DNA from: a bacterium
GTDB taxonomy: Bacteria > Ratteibacteria > UBA8468 > B48-G9 > JAFGKM01
Reading direction: 5' to 3'
Length of the DNA: 64,000 bases
Assembly (NCBI GenBank): GCA_026414725.1
Contig: JAOAIL010000003.1
Span: forward strand, 1-64,000
Shown here: positions 27,246-35,951 of the stretch, piece by piece
Numbering within the stretch: position 1 is the stretch's first letter
Layout: the number at the start of each line of letters is the position of its first letter
Translations under genes and position numbers: made by a program
Notes under the pieces: model-generated
The model's input: the letters and a program-made list of their open reading frames with translations, nothing else
Databases searched by the model: none
What the model was told of the DNA's origin: nothing

Positions 27246-27983
27246 ATGGATAAGATAATAGAACTTCCTCAAGAAGGAAAAGTGGTCTTTTTAGGTGATA
27301 CTCATGGGGACTACAAAACTACAAAAATGGTAATAAATAGTTTTATTAATAAAAAAAATTATTATATTGTTATGCTCGGTGATTATGTTGACAGGGGAGA
27401 GGACTCAAAAACCAATATAGATTTTTTACTTACAATACGTGAAAAATATCCGAATCTTATAATGTTGGCAGGTAATCATGAAATGTTTTTCTTAAGAGAA
27501 TGTAGTCCTTCAAATTTCTGGGATTCTATTTCAAAAGAGGAATCTGAGTATTACAAAGATATTTTCTTAAAACTACCTCTTGCTATATCAGGAAACGGTT
27601 TTCTTGCACTTCATGGAGCCCTTCCTGATATAGAAAAGATAGAAGATATTGAAAATATACAGCCAGGTGATGAAAACTGGATAAAAGTTATATGGGGGGA
27701 TTTTAGAGATAAACCAGGAGAATATTTAGGAAACTTCTTAGGAAGACCTAAATATGGAAAGGACTATTTTCTAAAAGTAATGGACAGGTTAGGTAAAAAT
27801 GTTCTTATCCGTGGACATGACCCACTTGTCCCTGAAAGGATATTTGACAATAGATGTTTAACACTTTTTACATCATCTTCTTATGGAAATAGGAAAATAG
27901 CTATAGTTGACTTACAACAAGAAGTTAAAAATATAGATGATATTGAGATAATTCCTCTGGACCCTTCTGATATTGAGTTATAA
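27246..27983 (+). CDS. PPP-family (calcineurin-like) protein phosphatase
   Basis: A 245-residue metallophosphatase with the three PPP metal-binding signatures in order: GDTHGD (about 18-23), GDYVDRG (about 46-52) and GNHE (about 76-79), plus a later RGHDP histidine motif. These bind the dinuclear metal centre of serine/threonine and tyrosine protein phosphatases; related bacterial members can also cleave diadenosine tetraphosphate. The next gene is a Hanks-type protein kinase 26 bp downstream, which makes a role as its antagonist the simplest reading. It begins 10 bp after secG and may be cotranscribed with the glycolytic operon. Confidence 0.85.
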   Translation: MDKIIELPQEGKVVFLGDTHGDYKTTKMVINSFINKKNYYIVMLGDYVDRGEDSKTNIDFLLTIREKYPNLIMLAGNHEMFFLRECSPSNFWDSISKEESEYYKDIFLKLPLAISGNGFLALHGALPDIEKIEDIENIQPGDENWIKVIWGDFRDKPGEYLGNFLGRPKYGKDYFLKVMDRLGKNVLIRGHDPLVPERIFDNRCLTLFTSSSYGNRKIAIVDLQQEVKNIDDIEIIPLDPSDIEL

Positions 27984-28009
27984 AATCTACTAATTATTAG
28001 GGGTAAAAA

Positions 28010-28882
28010 ATGAGAAGACAGGACTTCGGTGGATATAGAATAGAAGAAATTATAGGTGGTGGAATGTACACTAAAGTATACAGGGCACATTCCACTCTCG
28101 CCAGGTCTGTTTACGGAGATACAGTAGCAATAAAAATTCTTTACTTGAAAGGTAGTTTTCGTGAACGTGCAAAACTTATAAATCAATTTGAGAGAGAGGC
28201 AGAGATAGCAATAGGATTAGACCATCCTAACATTGTTAAGGTCTATAATTTCGGTAAATATCATAATCAATATGCAATAATCATGGAGTATATAAACGGA
28301 ACAAATCTTAAGGAAATACTGTACCAGAGAAATAAATTTCCTCTGAATATTCTTGTCAGAATACTCTATGAAGCAGGACAGGGACTTGCTCACATACATA
28401 AAAACAATATTGTTCATAAAGATGTAAAACCGGATAATATACTTGTTTCAGAAGACCTGTCTGTTGTTAAAATAACTGATTTTGGAATAGCAAAACTTCC
28501 TGGGAAGTTATGGCAGAAAGATATATTTCCTAAAGGTGGAACTGTTACAAAATATGGGACTATATCCTATGTTGCTCCTGAACAAGTACAGGGAAATGCC
28601 AATTTTTGCTCTGATATATATAGTTTCGGTATTACTATTGATGAAGTAATTACAGCGAAGGTTGAAGTCCCTGATGAAATGGAGAAAAATCAAGAGGACT
28701 ATTTCAGAAGGATCGATATAAGAAGTTATAGAAAAAACACAGGAAAACAGATGATTTTATGTGAGGACTTAAATATACCTGAGGAATTGAAGGAAATTAT
28801 AAAAAAGGCAACAAAACAGGAACCATTTTTAAGATACCAATTAATGGATGAGTTACTTGATGAGTTAAAAAAATTTTTATAA
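28010..28882 (+). CDS. Hanks-type serine/threonine protein kinase (soluble)
   Basis: A 290-residue kinase consisting of the catalytic domain alone, without membrane helix, PASTA or other sensor domains. It has a glycine loop IGGGMYTKVY (third glycine replaced by Thr), VAIKIL (ATP-binding lysine, about residue 45), the catalytic loop HKDVKPDNIL (HKD instead of HRD), DFGIAK (DFG), and SYVAPEQVQG with SDIYSFG. All catalytic residues appear present, so it should be active. It is paired with the upstream PPP phosphatase. The binding-protein gene starts 2 bp downstream. Confidence 0.9.
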   Translation: MRRQDFGGYRIEEIIGGGMYTKVYRAHSTLARSVYGDTVAIKILYLKGSFRERAKLINQFEREAEIAIGLDHPNIVKVYNFGKYHNQYAIIMEYINGTNLKEILYQRNKFPLNILVRILYEAGQGLAHIHKNNIVHKDVKPDNILVSEDLSVVKITDFGIAKLPGKLWQKDIFPKGGTVTKYGTISYVAPEQVQGNANFCSDIYSFGITIDEVITAKVEVPDEMEKNQEDYFRRIDIRSYRKNTGKQMILCEDLNIPEELKEIIKKATKQEPFLRYQLMDELLDELKKFL

Positions 28883-28884
28883 TA

Positions 28885-30570
28885 ATGAAAAAGTGCATAA
28901 TATTTCTATTTATCATCTTTCTCACAGGATGTCATACTACTCCTTATATTAGAAAATCAGGTAAGGATACACTTGTACTTTCTACCTCTTCTGACCCTAA
29001 GTCATTTAATCCTATTATAGCAAAAGAAACCAGCACAACCACTATAACTCAATTTATTTTTGAAGGACTGATAGCCATTGATGGAATTACTCTTGAGGTT
29101 AAGCCAGCACTTGCTAAGAAATGGGAAGTTGATAGCACAGGAAAGATATGGAGATTCTTCCTGCGAGAAGATGTAAAATGGAATGATGGACATCCTTTTA
29201 CAGCAGATGATGTTGTATTTACATATAATAACCTTATATACAACTCAGAGATTCCCACAAGCAGTAGAGATATTCTGAGTATAGATGGTAAAGCATTTAA
29301 GGTAAGAAAAGTTGATAGATATGTTGTAGAATTTATACTTCCTGAAAAATTTGCTCCTTTTCTACAACTTATGACTCAGGAGATACTTCCTGCACATAAA
29401 ATTGCTCCTTTTATTGAAAAAAAGATATTTACCAGTTGGTGGGGAGTAGATGAAAAAACAGAAAATATCGTAGGTACAGGACCTTTCAAAATTATGGAAT
29501 ATAGACCCGCTGAATGGATAATCCTTGAAAAAAATCCTTATTACTGGAAAAAAGATGCAAAAGGTGAAAAACTACCATATCTCCAGAGAATTGTATTTCT
29601 CATCATATCCGATGCGAATATGTCTTTACTTAAATTTAAAACAGGAGAGATAGATATTGTTTCAGTAAGGGGACAGGACTATCCTTTATTGGAACCATTA
29701 CAGAAAGAACAGAACTTTACTATATATAAAATCGGTCCTTCTCTCGGTTCAGAATTTATTACCTTAAATCAGAATGAAAAATCACCCTTACCCGGTTATA
29801 AAAAGGAATGGTTTAGGAATAAAAACTTCCGTCAGGCAATTGCATATGCTATTGATAAAGATAATATAATAAAGAATGTCTATGGTGGATTTGCAACACC
29901 ACAGGATGGACCTCTTAATATCTCCTGCGGTTTTTTTTATAACCCTTATGTTAATAAGTATCCATATGATATAAAAAAAGCAGAACAGATATTGAAAAGA
30001 GAAGGATTTACAAAACATAATGGAGTCCTTTTTGATAAGCATAACCATCCTGTTGAATTTACAATTCTTACAAACAGTAATAATTATGAAAGAATACAGA
30101 TTGCTAGTATAGTCCAGGATGACCTTAAAAAATTAGGTATGAAGGTAAATCTTCTTCCTGTAGAGTTCAATACACTGGTAACAAAAATCAGTGTTACAAA
30201 GGACTGGGAAGCAGTTATAATAGGACTTACAGGAGGGATAGAACCCCATGGAGGTAAAAATGTATGGCATTCAAAGGGACAATTACACCTATGGAATTTA
30301 AATGCAGATAGAAATGACCTTACTGAATGGGAGAGGAAAATTGATGTTATTTTTGAAGAAGGAGCAAAAGAGTTAAGATTATTTAAGAGAAAAGCGTTGT
30401 ATGATAAATGGCAAATTATTGTTTCTGAAGAATTACCATTGATATATACAGTAAATCCAACAGTGATGACTGCAGTAAGAAATAGATTTGAAAATCTTAA
30501 ACCCAGTGTATATGGTGGTGTATTACATAACATAGAAGAAATAAAGACCATACTGGATAATACACAGTGA
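28885..30570 (+). CDS. Oligopeptide-type ABC transporter substrate-binding lipoprotein (family 5)
   Basis: A 561-residue periplasmic lipoprotein of the DppA/OppA family (SBP_bac_5). The signal peptide ends in the lipobox LTGC (Cys16). The mature part has STSSDPKSFNPI, FEGLIAIDG, WNDGHPFTADDVVFTYNN (about 100), GTGPFKIMEY and FRQAIAYAIDKDNII, all family hallmarks. It should bind a peptide or a similar solute and deliver it to a DppBC-type permease. No permease or ATPase gene is adjacent, so it is an orphan here. It begins 2 bp after the kinase gene. A role linked to kinase signalling, for instance as a sensor, is possible but not shown. Confidence 0.88.
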   Translation: MKKCIIFLFIIFLTGCHTTPYIRKSGKDTLVLSTSSDPKSFNPIIAKETSTTTITQFIFEGLIAIDGITLEVKPALAKKWEVDSTGKIWRFFLREDVKWNDGHPFTADDVVFTYNNLIYNSEIPTSSRDILSIDGKAFKVRKVDRYVVEFILPEKFAPFLQLMTQEILPAHKIAPFIEKKIFTSWWGVDEKTENIVGTGPFKIMEYRPAEWIILEKNPYYWKKDAKGEKLPYLQRIVFLIISDANMSLLKFKTGEIDIVSVRGQDYPLLEPLQKEQNFTIYKIGPSLGSEFITLNQNEKSPLPGYKKEWFRNKNFRQAIAYAIDKDNIIKNVYGGFATPQDGPLNISCGFFYNPYVNKYPYDIKKAEQILKREGFTKHNGVLFDKHNHPVEFTILTNSNNYERIQIASIVQDDLKKLGMKVNLLPVEFNTLVTKISVTKDWEAVIIGLTGGIEPHGGKNVWHSKGQLHLWNLNADRNDLTEWERKIDVIFEEGAKELRLFKRKALYDKWQIIVSEELPLIYTVNPTVMTAVRNRFENLKPSVYGGVLHNIEEIKTILDNTQ

Positions 30571-30601
30571 TATTATTTATTTTAATTATTGAATTATAAT
30601 T

Positions 30602-31123
30602 ATGTATCGTCTAAGGGTATTTTACCGGAAAGAAGGTATGGGAAGGTTTATTTCTGAAAAAAATCTTCATAGAAATATTGAACGTATATTAAGAAGAATG
30701 GAACTGCCATTGAAATTTACGGAAGGATTTAGTCCTCATCCTAAGATAAGTTTTGGCTCTCCTTTACCTGTAGGAATTACAGGAGTTAATGAGCGATTTG
30801 ATGTCTTCCTCGTAAAATCTATAGACACTGCCTCATTTCTGGAAAATAGTAAAGATTTTTTACCGGAAGGTATAATCTTCACTGCTACAGAATGGATAGA
30901 TATTACGGCTCCTTCAATAACTTCTATGGAAACATCTGCTATATATACTATTGAAACATCTAAAGACATTGATATTGAATATTTCAATAATACAGGAAAA
31001 GTCCTTGAATACACAGATAAAAAGATAGTTGTTTTGTTCAAAATAAATAAATTAAGCCATAAAAAACTAATAGAATTATTAGTCAATGGGAATATAATAA
31101 GTATAACAAGAGAGATATTATAG
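30602..31123 (+). CDS. DUF2344 (radical-SAM-linked) protein
   Basis: A 173-residue protein matching DUF2344: it opens with YRLRVFYRKEGMGRFISEKN and continues with LPLKFTEGFSPHPKISFG and LPVGITGVNERFD. In many bacteria this domain is fused to, or follows, a B12-binding radical SAM protein and precedes RNase G. Here it stands alone: the upstream gene is the substrate-binding protein and no radical SAM gene is visible. RNase G follows after 68 bp. The function is unknown; its link with RNase G suggests RNA modification or ribosome biogenesis (inference). Confidence 0.85.
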   Translation: MYRLRVFYRKEGMGRFISEKNLHRNIERILRRMELPLKFTEGFSPHPKISFGSPLPVGITGVNERFDVFLVKSIDTASFLENSKDFLPEGIIFTATEWIDITAPSITSMETSAIYTIETSKDIDIEYFNNTGKVLEYTDKKIVVLFKINKLSHKKLIELLVNGNIISITREIL

Positions 31124-31191
31124 TTATAAAGAATTTTATAAACTTTTATGGAATGACTTGATATTTCAAATATTAAAGGAGGATACTTTAA

Positions 31192-32640
31192 GTGAAAGGG
31201 AATTACAGGTTATTAATAAATAACGAAGGTTTTTTAACCCGTGTAGCATTGATGAGTGATAACCATGTGGAATATCTCTTTATAAACAGACCTGATATAT
31301 TGTCCGTTGGGAATATATATAAAGGTAAAGTAGAACGGGTTGTAACTGGACTTAATGCAGCATTTGTCAATATCGGAGAGTTTAAGAATGGCTTTCTTCC
31401 TTTTGAAAAGGAAGAGATGATATACCAGCCATATGAAGTTGAAGAACAGGCACTCCAGAGTATAAAAAAACCATTCAGGACAGGAGATGATGTTATTGTC
31501 CAGGTCACAAGACCAGGCACAGCAGAAAAAGGTGTAAAACTAACAACAAAAATATCTATACCGGGAAGATTTCTTATACTTATACCTGATTCAAATATCA
31601 GAACCATTTCCAAAAAGATAACTGATAGGAAAGAAAGGGAACGACTTTTAACTATTTTCAATAGAAGAATTACAGGAAATATGGGATTTATTATAAGAAC
31701 TGCTTCCGAGGGTATCTCTGAAAGATATATTGTAAGAGAGATAAAAATTTTACTTTTAACCTGGAATAGAATAAAAAGATACGCACGTGTAAAGAGAGCA
31801 CCTACCTTATTATGGCAGGAACTTCCACTATATATAAATGTTATAAGAGATTATGTCACACCTGAATTTAAAGAGATTATAGTGGATGATGAAAAAACAT
31901 ATAGAGAGGTAAAGAGATATGTAAATCTATTTATTCCTGATATATATAGGAAGATTACATTACATAAAGACGTTTCATATCCGCTTTTTATGAAATATGG
32001 TATTGAAAAAAAGATAGAAGGATTTTTATCTGACCGTATATCTCTACCTTCTGGTGGTTCATTAATCATAGAAGAATGTGAAACACTTACTGCTATAGAT
32101 GTAAATACAGGGAGTAGTGAGAAGAAAACATTTAAAGAGACCGTATTTACCACAAATATGGAAGCAGCAGAAGAAATACCGAGACAGATAAGAGGTAGAA
32201 ACCTTGCAGGACTTATAGTAGTGGATTTTATAGATATGAAAGATTCAAAAGAAAGAAGTAAGGTTTTCAAAACATTAAATGAAAATCTTGAGATAGACAA
32301 AGCAAAGACAAGCATACTATCAATATCAAAATTAGGAGTTGTGGAAATGAGTAGAGAAAAGACCGATTTTAAATTATCTGATATCCTGATGGATGTATGT
32401 GATAAATGTAATGGTAAGGGATATATTAAAAATCTTTACTATTCTGCCTTAAAATTCAAAAATGAGGTGATGGCTCAAATAATGAAAAAACCAGATAAAA
32501 AGATATCTGTAGATGTCTCTGAAAAACTTTATGATTTTATTTACAACCATAGACCTTTATATGAAATCCTGAGAAGGTACAATATTACCTGTCGTGAAAG
32601 TTCTGTGTTACGTAATTACGAATTTAAAATTAATGTATAA
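31192..32640 (+). CDS. rng: Ribonuclease G/E family endoribonuclease
   Basis: Single-strand-specific endoribonuclease for rRNA maturation and mRNA decay. The 482-residue protein has an S1 RNA-binding domain (about 35-120, with GNIYKGKVERVVTGLNAAFV). The RNase E/G catalytic domain carries the metal-binding aspartates in LTAIDVNTGSS and VVDFIDMKDSKER, and the zinc-link motif CDKCNGKGYI lies near residue 400. A small C-terminal domain follows, but none of the long unstructured tail of RNase E, so RNase G is the better name. The start is a GTG with an excellent AAAGGAGG site. Confidence 0.92.
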   Translation: MKGNYRLLINNEGFLTRVALMSDNHVEYLFINRPDILSVGNIYKGKVERVVTGLNAAFVNIGEFKNGFLPFEKEEMIYQPYEVEEQALQSIKKPFRTGDDVIVQVTRPGTAEKGVKLTTKISIPGRFLILIPDSNIRTISKKITDRKERERLLTIFNRRITGNMGFIIRTASEGISERYIVREIKILLLTWNRIKRYARVKRAPTLLWQELPLYINVIRDYVTPEFKEIIVDDEKTYREVKRYVNLFIPDIYRKITLHKDVSYPLFMKYGIEKKIEGFLSDRISLPSGGSLIIEECETLTAIDVNTGSSEKKTFKETVFTTNMEAAEEIPRQIRGRNLAGLIVVDFIDMKDSKERSKVFKTLNENLEIDKAKTSILSISKLGVVEMSREKTDFKLSDILMDVCDKCNGKGYIKNLYYSALKFKNEVMAQIMKKPDKKISVDVSEKLYDFIYNHRPLYEILRRYNITCRESSVLRNYEFKINV

Positions 32641-32646
32641 GATTTA

Positions 32647-32675
32647 TTGACGGGTATTTCATTAAACTGTATAAT
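32647..32675 (+). promoter_or_regulatory. Promoter of the uronate operon
   Basis: TTGACG (32647-32652), 17 bp, TATAAT (32670-32675): close to consensus. It lies just after the rng stop and about 67 bases before the first uronate gene. Confidence 0.72.
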
Positions 32676-32685
32676 CTATAACCAT

Positions 32686-32702
32686 CGGGACATAACTTCC
32701 CG
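32686..32702 (+). promoter_or_regulatory. Inverted repeat in the uronate-operon leader
   Basis: CGGGA (32686-32690) and TCCCG (32698-32702) are separated by 7 bases, immediately after the expected transcription start. It could be an operator for a uronate-responsive repressor or a small mRNA hairpin; the sequence does not decide. Confidence 0.4.
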
Positions 32703-32742
32703 GCAAAAAAAATCCTGATATTTTAAAAGGGTATAGTAAGAT

Positions 32743-33537
32743 ATGGCAAAGAGATATAAAGTAAACGATTTTCAGGGGTATCAAAAAATAGTAAGCCCTG
32801 AAAATTCTGACCTTAAAAACATACATCTTGCTGTGATAAGAAATCCATCTGGTACAAGATTTGATGGTAATACAGGTGATGAAGAAAATGTGTTTATAAT
32901 AACTGAAGGGAACATAAAATTTTTTCTGGAAGATAAATTACTTGCAGAACTCTCAAGGGAAGATGTATTTCAAGAACCACCTTCTGCTATCTATCTACCA
33001 CCCCATTCAAATTACTATATTGAATTTATTGAAAAAAGTGAGATATGTATAGCAGGGTGTATAGCTACAGGTAGATTTAAACCACAGGCCGTTTATAAGG
33101 GGCATATACGTATTAAAAGAGTAGGGGAGGAGATTTTCTTCCGAAACATTATAGAAATAATTCCCGAAGATTTTCCAGCAGAAAATCTCATTGTAGGTGA
33201 GACAATTACAGACCCTGGGAACTGGGCAAGTTATCCTCCACATAAGCATGATACAGATAATCCTCCAGAAGAAACAGCACTTGAAGAGTTATATTTCTTT
33301 AAGATCAGACCTGAAACCGGTTTTGGTTCAATACGGATATTTAACAACCCAGAGGATTACATATTTCTTATAAAAAATAATGAGGTTATTACAATTCCTA
33401 AGGGATACCATCCTGTGAGTGTTGCGCCAAAACATCAACTTTATTATTTATGGATTATGGCAGGAAATACGAGAAAGGTACTATCTACGGTTCATCCTGC
33501 CTATAAGTTCATCAATAAAAATTTCAATAGGGGGTAA
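32743..33537 (+). CDS. IolB/KduI-type uronate isomerase
   Basis: A 264-residue bicupin of the IolB/KduI superfamily, closest in motif to IolB (5-deoxy-glucuronate isomerase). The metal site is visible as SYPPHKHDTDNPPEETALEE (two His and a Glu, about 165-184), with a further His in IPKGYHPVSVAPKH. IolB normally acts in inositol breakdown, but no other iol gene is present. All neighbours act on hexuronates. KduI/IolB enzymes interconvert aldose and ketose forms of uronates. An isomerisation of glucuronate or galacturonate to fructuronate or tagaturonate, replacing UxaC, is therefore the likely role here (inference). First gene of the operon. Confidence 0.8.
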   Translation: MAKRYKVNDFQGYQKIVSPENSDLKNIHLAVIRNPSGTRFDGNTGDEENVFIITEGNIKFFLEDKLLAELSREDVFQEPPSAIYLPPHSNYYIEFIEKSEICIAGCIATGRFKPQAVYKGHIRIKRVGEEIFFRNIIEIIPEDFPAENLIVGETITDPGNWASYPPHKHDTDNPPEETALEELYFFKIRPETGFGSIRIFNNPEDYIFLIKNNEVITIPKGYHPVSVAPKHQLYYLWIMAGNTRKVLSTVHPAYKFINKNFNRG

Positions 33538-33539
33538 AG

Positions 33540-34361
33540 ATGGAATACTTAGTAAAAATGTTTTCCCTTGAGGGCAAAAAAGCAGTGATTACAGGAGGTG
33601 GAGGAGTACTTGGTTCAGAGATAGCGAGAGTACTCGGGATGGCAGGTGCTTATATATTCATATGTGACATTAAAAACTATAATGAAACAGCAGAAATGTT
33701 AAGGAAGGAAGGGATTAGGGCAGAAGGTTATTTTATGAATGTTCTGGAAAAAAATGTTATAAAAGATACTGCAGACAAAATACTGAAAAATGGAAAGATA
33801 AATATACTTGTGAATGCAGCGGGCGGTAATGTAAAAGAAGCAACTACCTCTGACACCATGTCCTTTTTTGACCTACCTCTTGAAGGACTTGAAAAAGTGA
33901 TTGCCCTCAATCTCTATGGAGGGGCAATATTACCATCTCAGATATTTGGTAAAGCAATGGCAGAAAATTCTGAAGGTGGCTCCATTATTAACATTTCCTC
34001 AATGAATGCCTTCAGACCACTTACACGAATCCCTGGATATTCAGCGGCTAAAGCAGCAGTAAGTAATTTTACTCAATGGCTTGCCGTGCATCTCGCTCAG
34101 GAATATAACACAAAATTAAGGGTAAATGCTATAGCCCCAGGATTTTTTCTTACACAGCAGAATAGATATTTACTAATGGATGAAAAAGGTACTTTAACAG
34201 CACGGGGACAGTCAATCATATCCCACACACCTATGAAAAGATTTGGAGAACCGGACGATTTAGCAGGTATTGTGATATATCTTGCTTCAGATGCTTCTAA
34301 ATTTGTTACAGGAACAGTAATACCTGTAGATGGGGGATTCAACGCTTTTGCTGGAGTGTAA
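33540..34361 (+). CDS. uxuB: SDR-type D-fructuronate reductase (mannonate oxidoreductase)
   Basis: A 273-residue short-chain dehydrogenase. It has the cofactor loop TGGGGVLGSEIA (18-29), the NAAGG motif (92-96), the catalytic Ser around 153-154, and the YxxxK pair Tyr167/Lys171 in GYSAAK. The C-terminal VTGTVIPVDGG is standard. The extended glycine loop and the NAAGGN segment match the Bacillus-type UxuB family that reduces D-fructuronate to D-mannonate with NAD(P)H; E. coli uses an unrelated enzyme. It starts 2 bp after the isomerase gene. Context with UxaE, whose product is fructuronate, supports this substrate. A gluconate 5-dehydrogenase-like role is the main alternative. Confidence 0.8.
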   Translation: MEYLVKMFSLEGKKAVITGGGGVLGSEIARVLGMAGAYIFICDIKNYNETAEMLRKEGIRAEGYFMNVLEKNVIKDTADKILKNGKINILVNAAGGNVKEATTSDTMSFFDLPLEGLEKVIALNLYGGAILPSQIFGKAMAENSEGGSIINISSMNAFRPLTRIPGYSAAKAAVSNFTQWLAVHLAQEYNTKLRVNAIAPGFFLTQQNRYLLMDEKGTLTARGQSIISHTPMKRFGEPDDLAGIVIYLASDASKFVTGTVIPVDGGFNAFAGV

Positions 34362-34385
34362 AAAAATAAAAAAGGAGGAGAGGAA

Positions 34386-35882
34386 ATGAAAGTAAAAGCA
34401 GATATTGGTGTAATAGGAATGGAAGTTATGGGAAAAAATCTTGCCCTGAATATGGAGAGTAAGGGCTATACCGTAGCTGTATTTAACAGAACAGAGGCAA
34501 AAACAAAGGACTTTGCAGAAGGACCTGCAAAAGGGAAAAATATCATCCCTACTTATGAACTTCAGAACTTTGTAGATGCCCTTAAAAAACCGAGAAAGAT
34601 TATGTTAATGGTGAAAGAAGGTGCACCTGTAGACGGTTTTATTGAGCAATTGATTCCACTGCTTGATAAGGGAGACCTTATAATAGATGGAGGAAACTCA
34701 TTCTTTAAAGATACTATAAGAAGGAATACAGAACTTCAAGGGAAAGGTATCCTATTTATAGGAACAGGTGTTTCTGGTGGAGAAGAAGGTGCTCTTAAAG
34801 GTCCTGCCATCATGCCTGGAGGACAGTTAGAAGCATATAAACTTGTAGAGAATATTTTTATTGATATTTCAGCGAAAGCAGAAGATGGAGAACCCTGTGT
34901 AACCTATATAGGACCGGATGGAGCAGGGCACTTTGTTAAGACGACTCATAATGGTATTGAATATGGAGATATGCAACTGATTGGTGAATGTGCCTGGTTT
35001 TTCAAAAAAGGACTCGGTATGAGTTCTGGGGAAATAGCAGATATTATGGCTGAATGGAACGGGAAAAACGACATTCTTCGTTCATATCTCATAGAGATAA
35101 CGGCTGATAGTATGAAAGAAAAACACAAAGCAGGAGATGGTTATCTTGTAGATATAGTAGCAGATATCACAAGGATGAAAGGTACAGGAACATGGACTGT
35201 TCAGAGTGCACTTGAATTACTTGTACCTGTCCCTACTATTGCTTCTGCTGTCTTCTCACGTGAAATGTCCCAGGATAAAGATATCCGTCTGAAAATGTCA
35301 AAGATATTAAATATCCCTGCAGGTGAAAAATTCACCGGTAATAAAAAAGATGTTATAGATATAGCCCATGATGCACTCTACATTGCTAAAATATCTTCTT
35401 ATGCTCAGGGATTGGCATTACTACAGGCAGCATCAAAGGTATATAATTTTAATTTAAATTTAGGAGAAATAGCGAAGATATGGAGAGGAGGATGTATTAT
35501 AAGAGCACAGTTCCTTGATGAGATTACAAAATCATATAAAGAAAACCCTGAACTGCCCAATCTCCTTTCTGCTCCAAGATTTTCCTCCTTTGTTAATAAA
35601 AATCTATGGAAATTAGGGAAATTTATAGAGATTGCTCACAATGCAGGAACTCCTGTTCTCGGTATGGCATCCTCATATGACTATATCCTTCAAATTGCAT
35701 CACCTGTAATGTTCTCAGCACAGGTAGCAGCACTACAACGTGATTATTTTGGTGCTCATGGTTATTTCAAGATAGGTGGAGAAAACAAACCAGAAATAAT
35801 CACCACATCTGATGGTAAGATAAGAGAATTCCATACCGAATGGCTTGTGAAAGGAAGGCCAGAAAAAGAAATAACAAAATAA
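34386..35882 (+). CDS. gnd: 6-Phosphogluconate dehydrogenase (decarboxylating)
   Basis: Oxidises 6-phosphogluconate to ribulose-5-phosphate and CO2, producing NAD(P)H. The 498-residue protein is the long, dimeric form. It has the N-terminal Rossmann loop GVIGMEVMGKNLALN, FNRT, the IIDGGNSFFKDT segment, the substrate signature GTGVSGGEEGALKGP (about 128-142) and the catalytic Lys in GHFVKTTHNGIEYGDM (about 185). The all-helical C-terminal domain is complete. AAGGAGGAGAGG precedes the start. Its place in an uronate operon is unusual unless the pathway yields gluconate or 6-phosphogluconate (see findings). A strong hairpin follows the gene. Confidence 0.93.
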   Translation: MKVKADIGVIGMEVMGKNLALNMESKGYTVAVFNRTEAKTKDFAEGPAKGKNIIPTYELQNFVDALKKPRKIMLMVKEGAPVDGFIEQLIPLLDKGDLIIDGGNSFFKDTIRRNTELQGKGILFIGTGVSGGEEGALKGPAIMPGGQLEAYKLVENIFIDISAKAEDGEPCVTYIGPDGAGHFVKTTHNGIEYGDMQLIGECAWFFKKGLGMSSGEIADIMAEWNGKNDILRSYLIEITADSMKEKHKAGDGYLVDIVADITRMKGTGTWTVQSALELLVPVPTIASAVFSREMSQDKDIRLKMSKILNIPAGEKFTGNKKDVIDIAHDALYIAKISSYAQGLALLQAASKVYNFNLNLGEIAKIWRGGCIIRAQFLDEITKSYKENPELPNLLSAPRFSSFVNKNLWKLGKFIEIAHNAGTPVLGMASSYDYILQIASPVMFSAQVAALQRDYFGAHGYFKIGGENKPEIITTSDGKIREFHTEWLVKGRPEKEITK

Positions 35883-35895
35883 CTTTTACTCATTA

Positions 35896-35930
35896 CTTAT
35901 ACCCTCTCCTCAAAAAGGAGAGGGTATAAG
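35896..35930 (+). terminator. 15-bp hairpin between gnd and larA-like gene
   Basis: A perfect 15-bp stem (35896-35910 with 35916-35930) around a 5-base loop, centred on CCCTCTCC/GGAGAGGG. It lies inside the operon rather than at its end and lacks an immediate T-run. It probably attenuates transcription or protects the upstream mRNA. The stem core repeats that of the hairpin at 2352-2382. Confidence 0.6.
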
Positions 35931-35951
35931 TAGTAAAAAAGCAGAGAAAAA

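Noticed and set aside
32743-33537. Inositol catabolism (IolB proper)
   Set aside because: No iolC, iolD, iolE, iolG or iolJ in the window and all operon partners act on uronates or gluconate.
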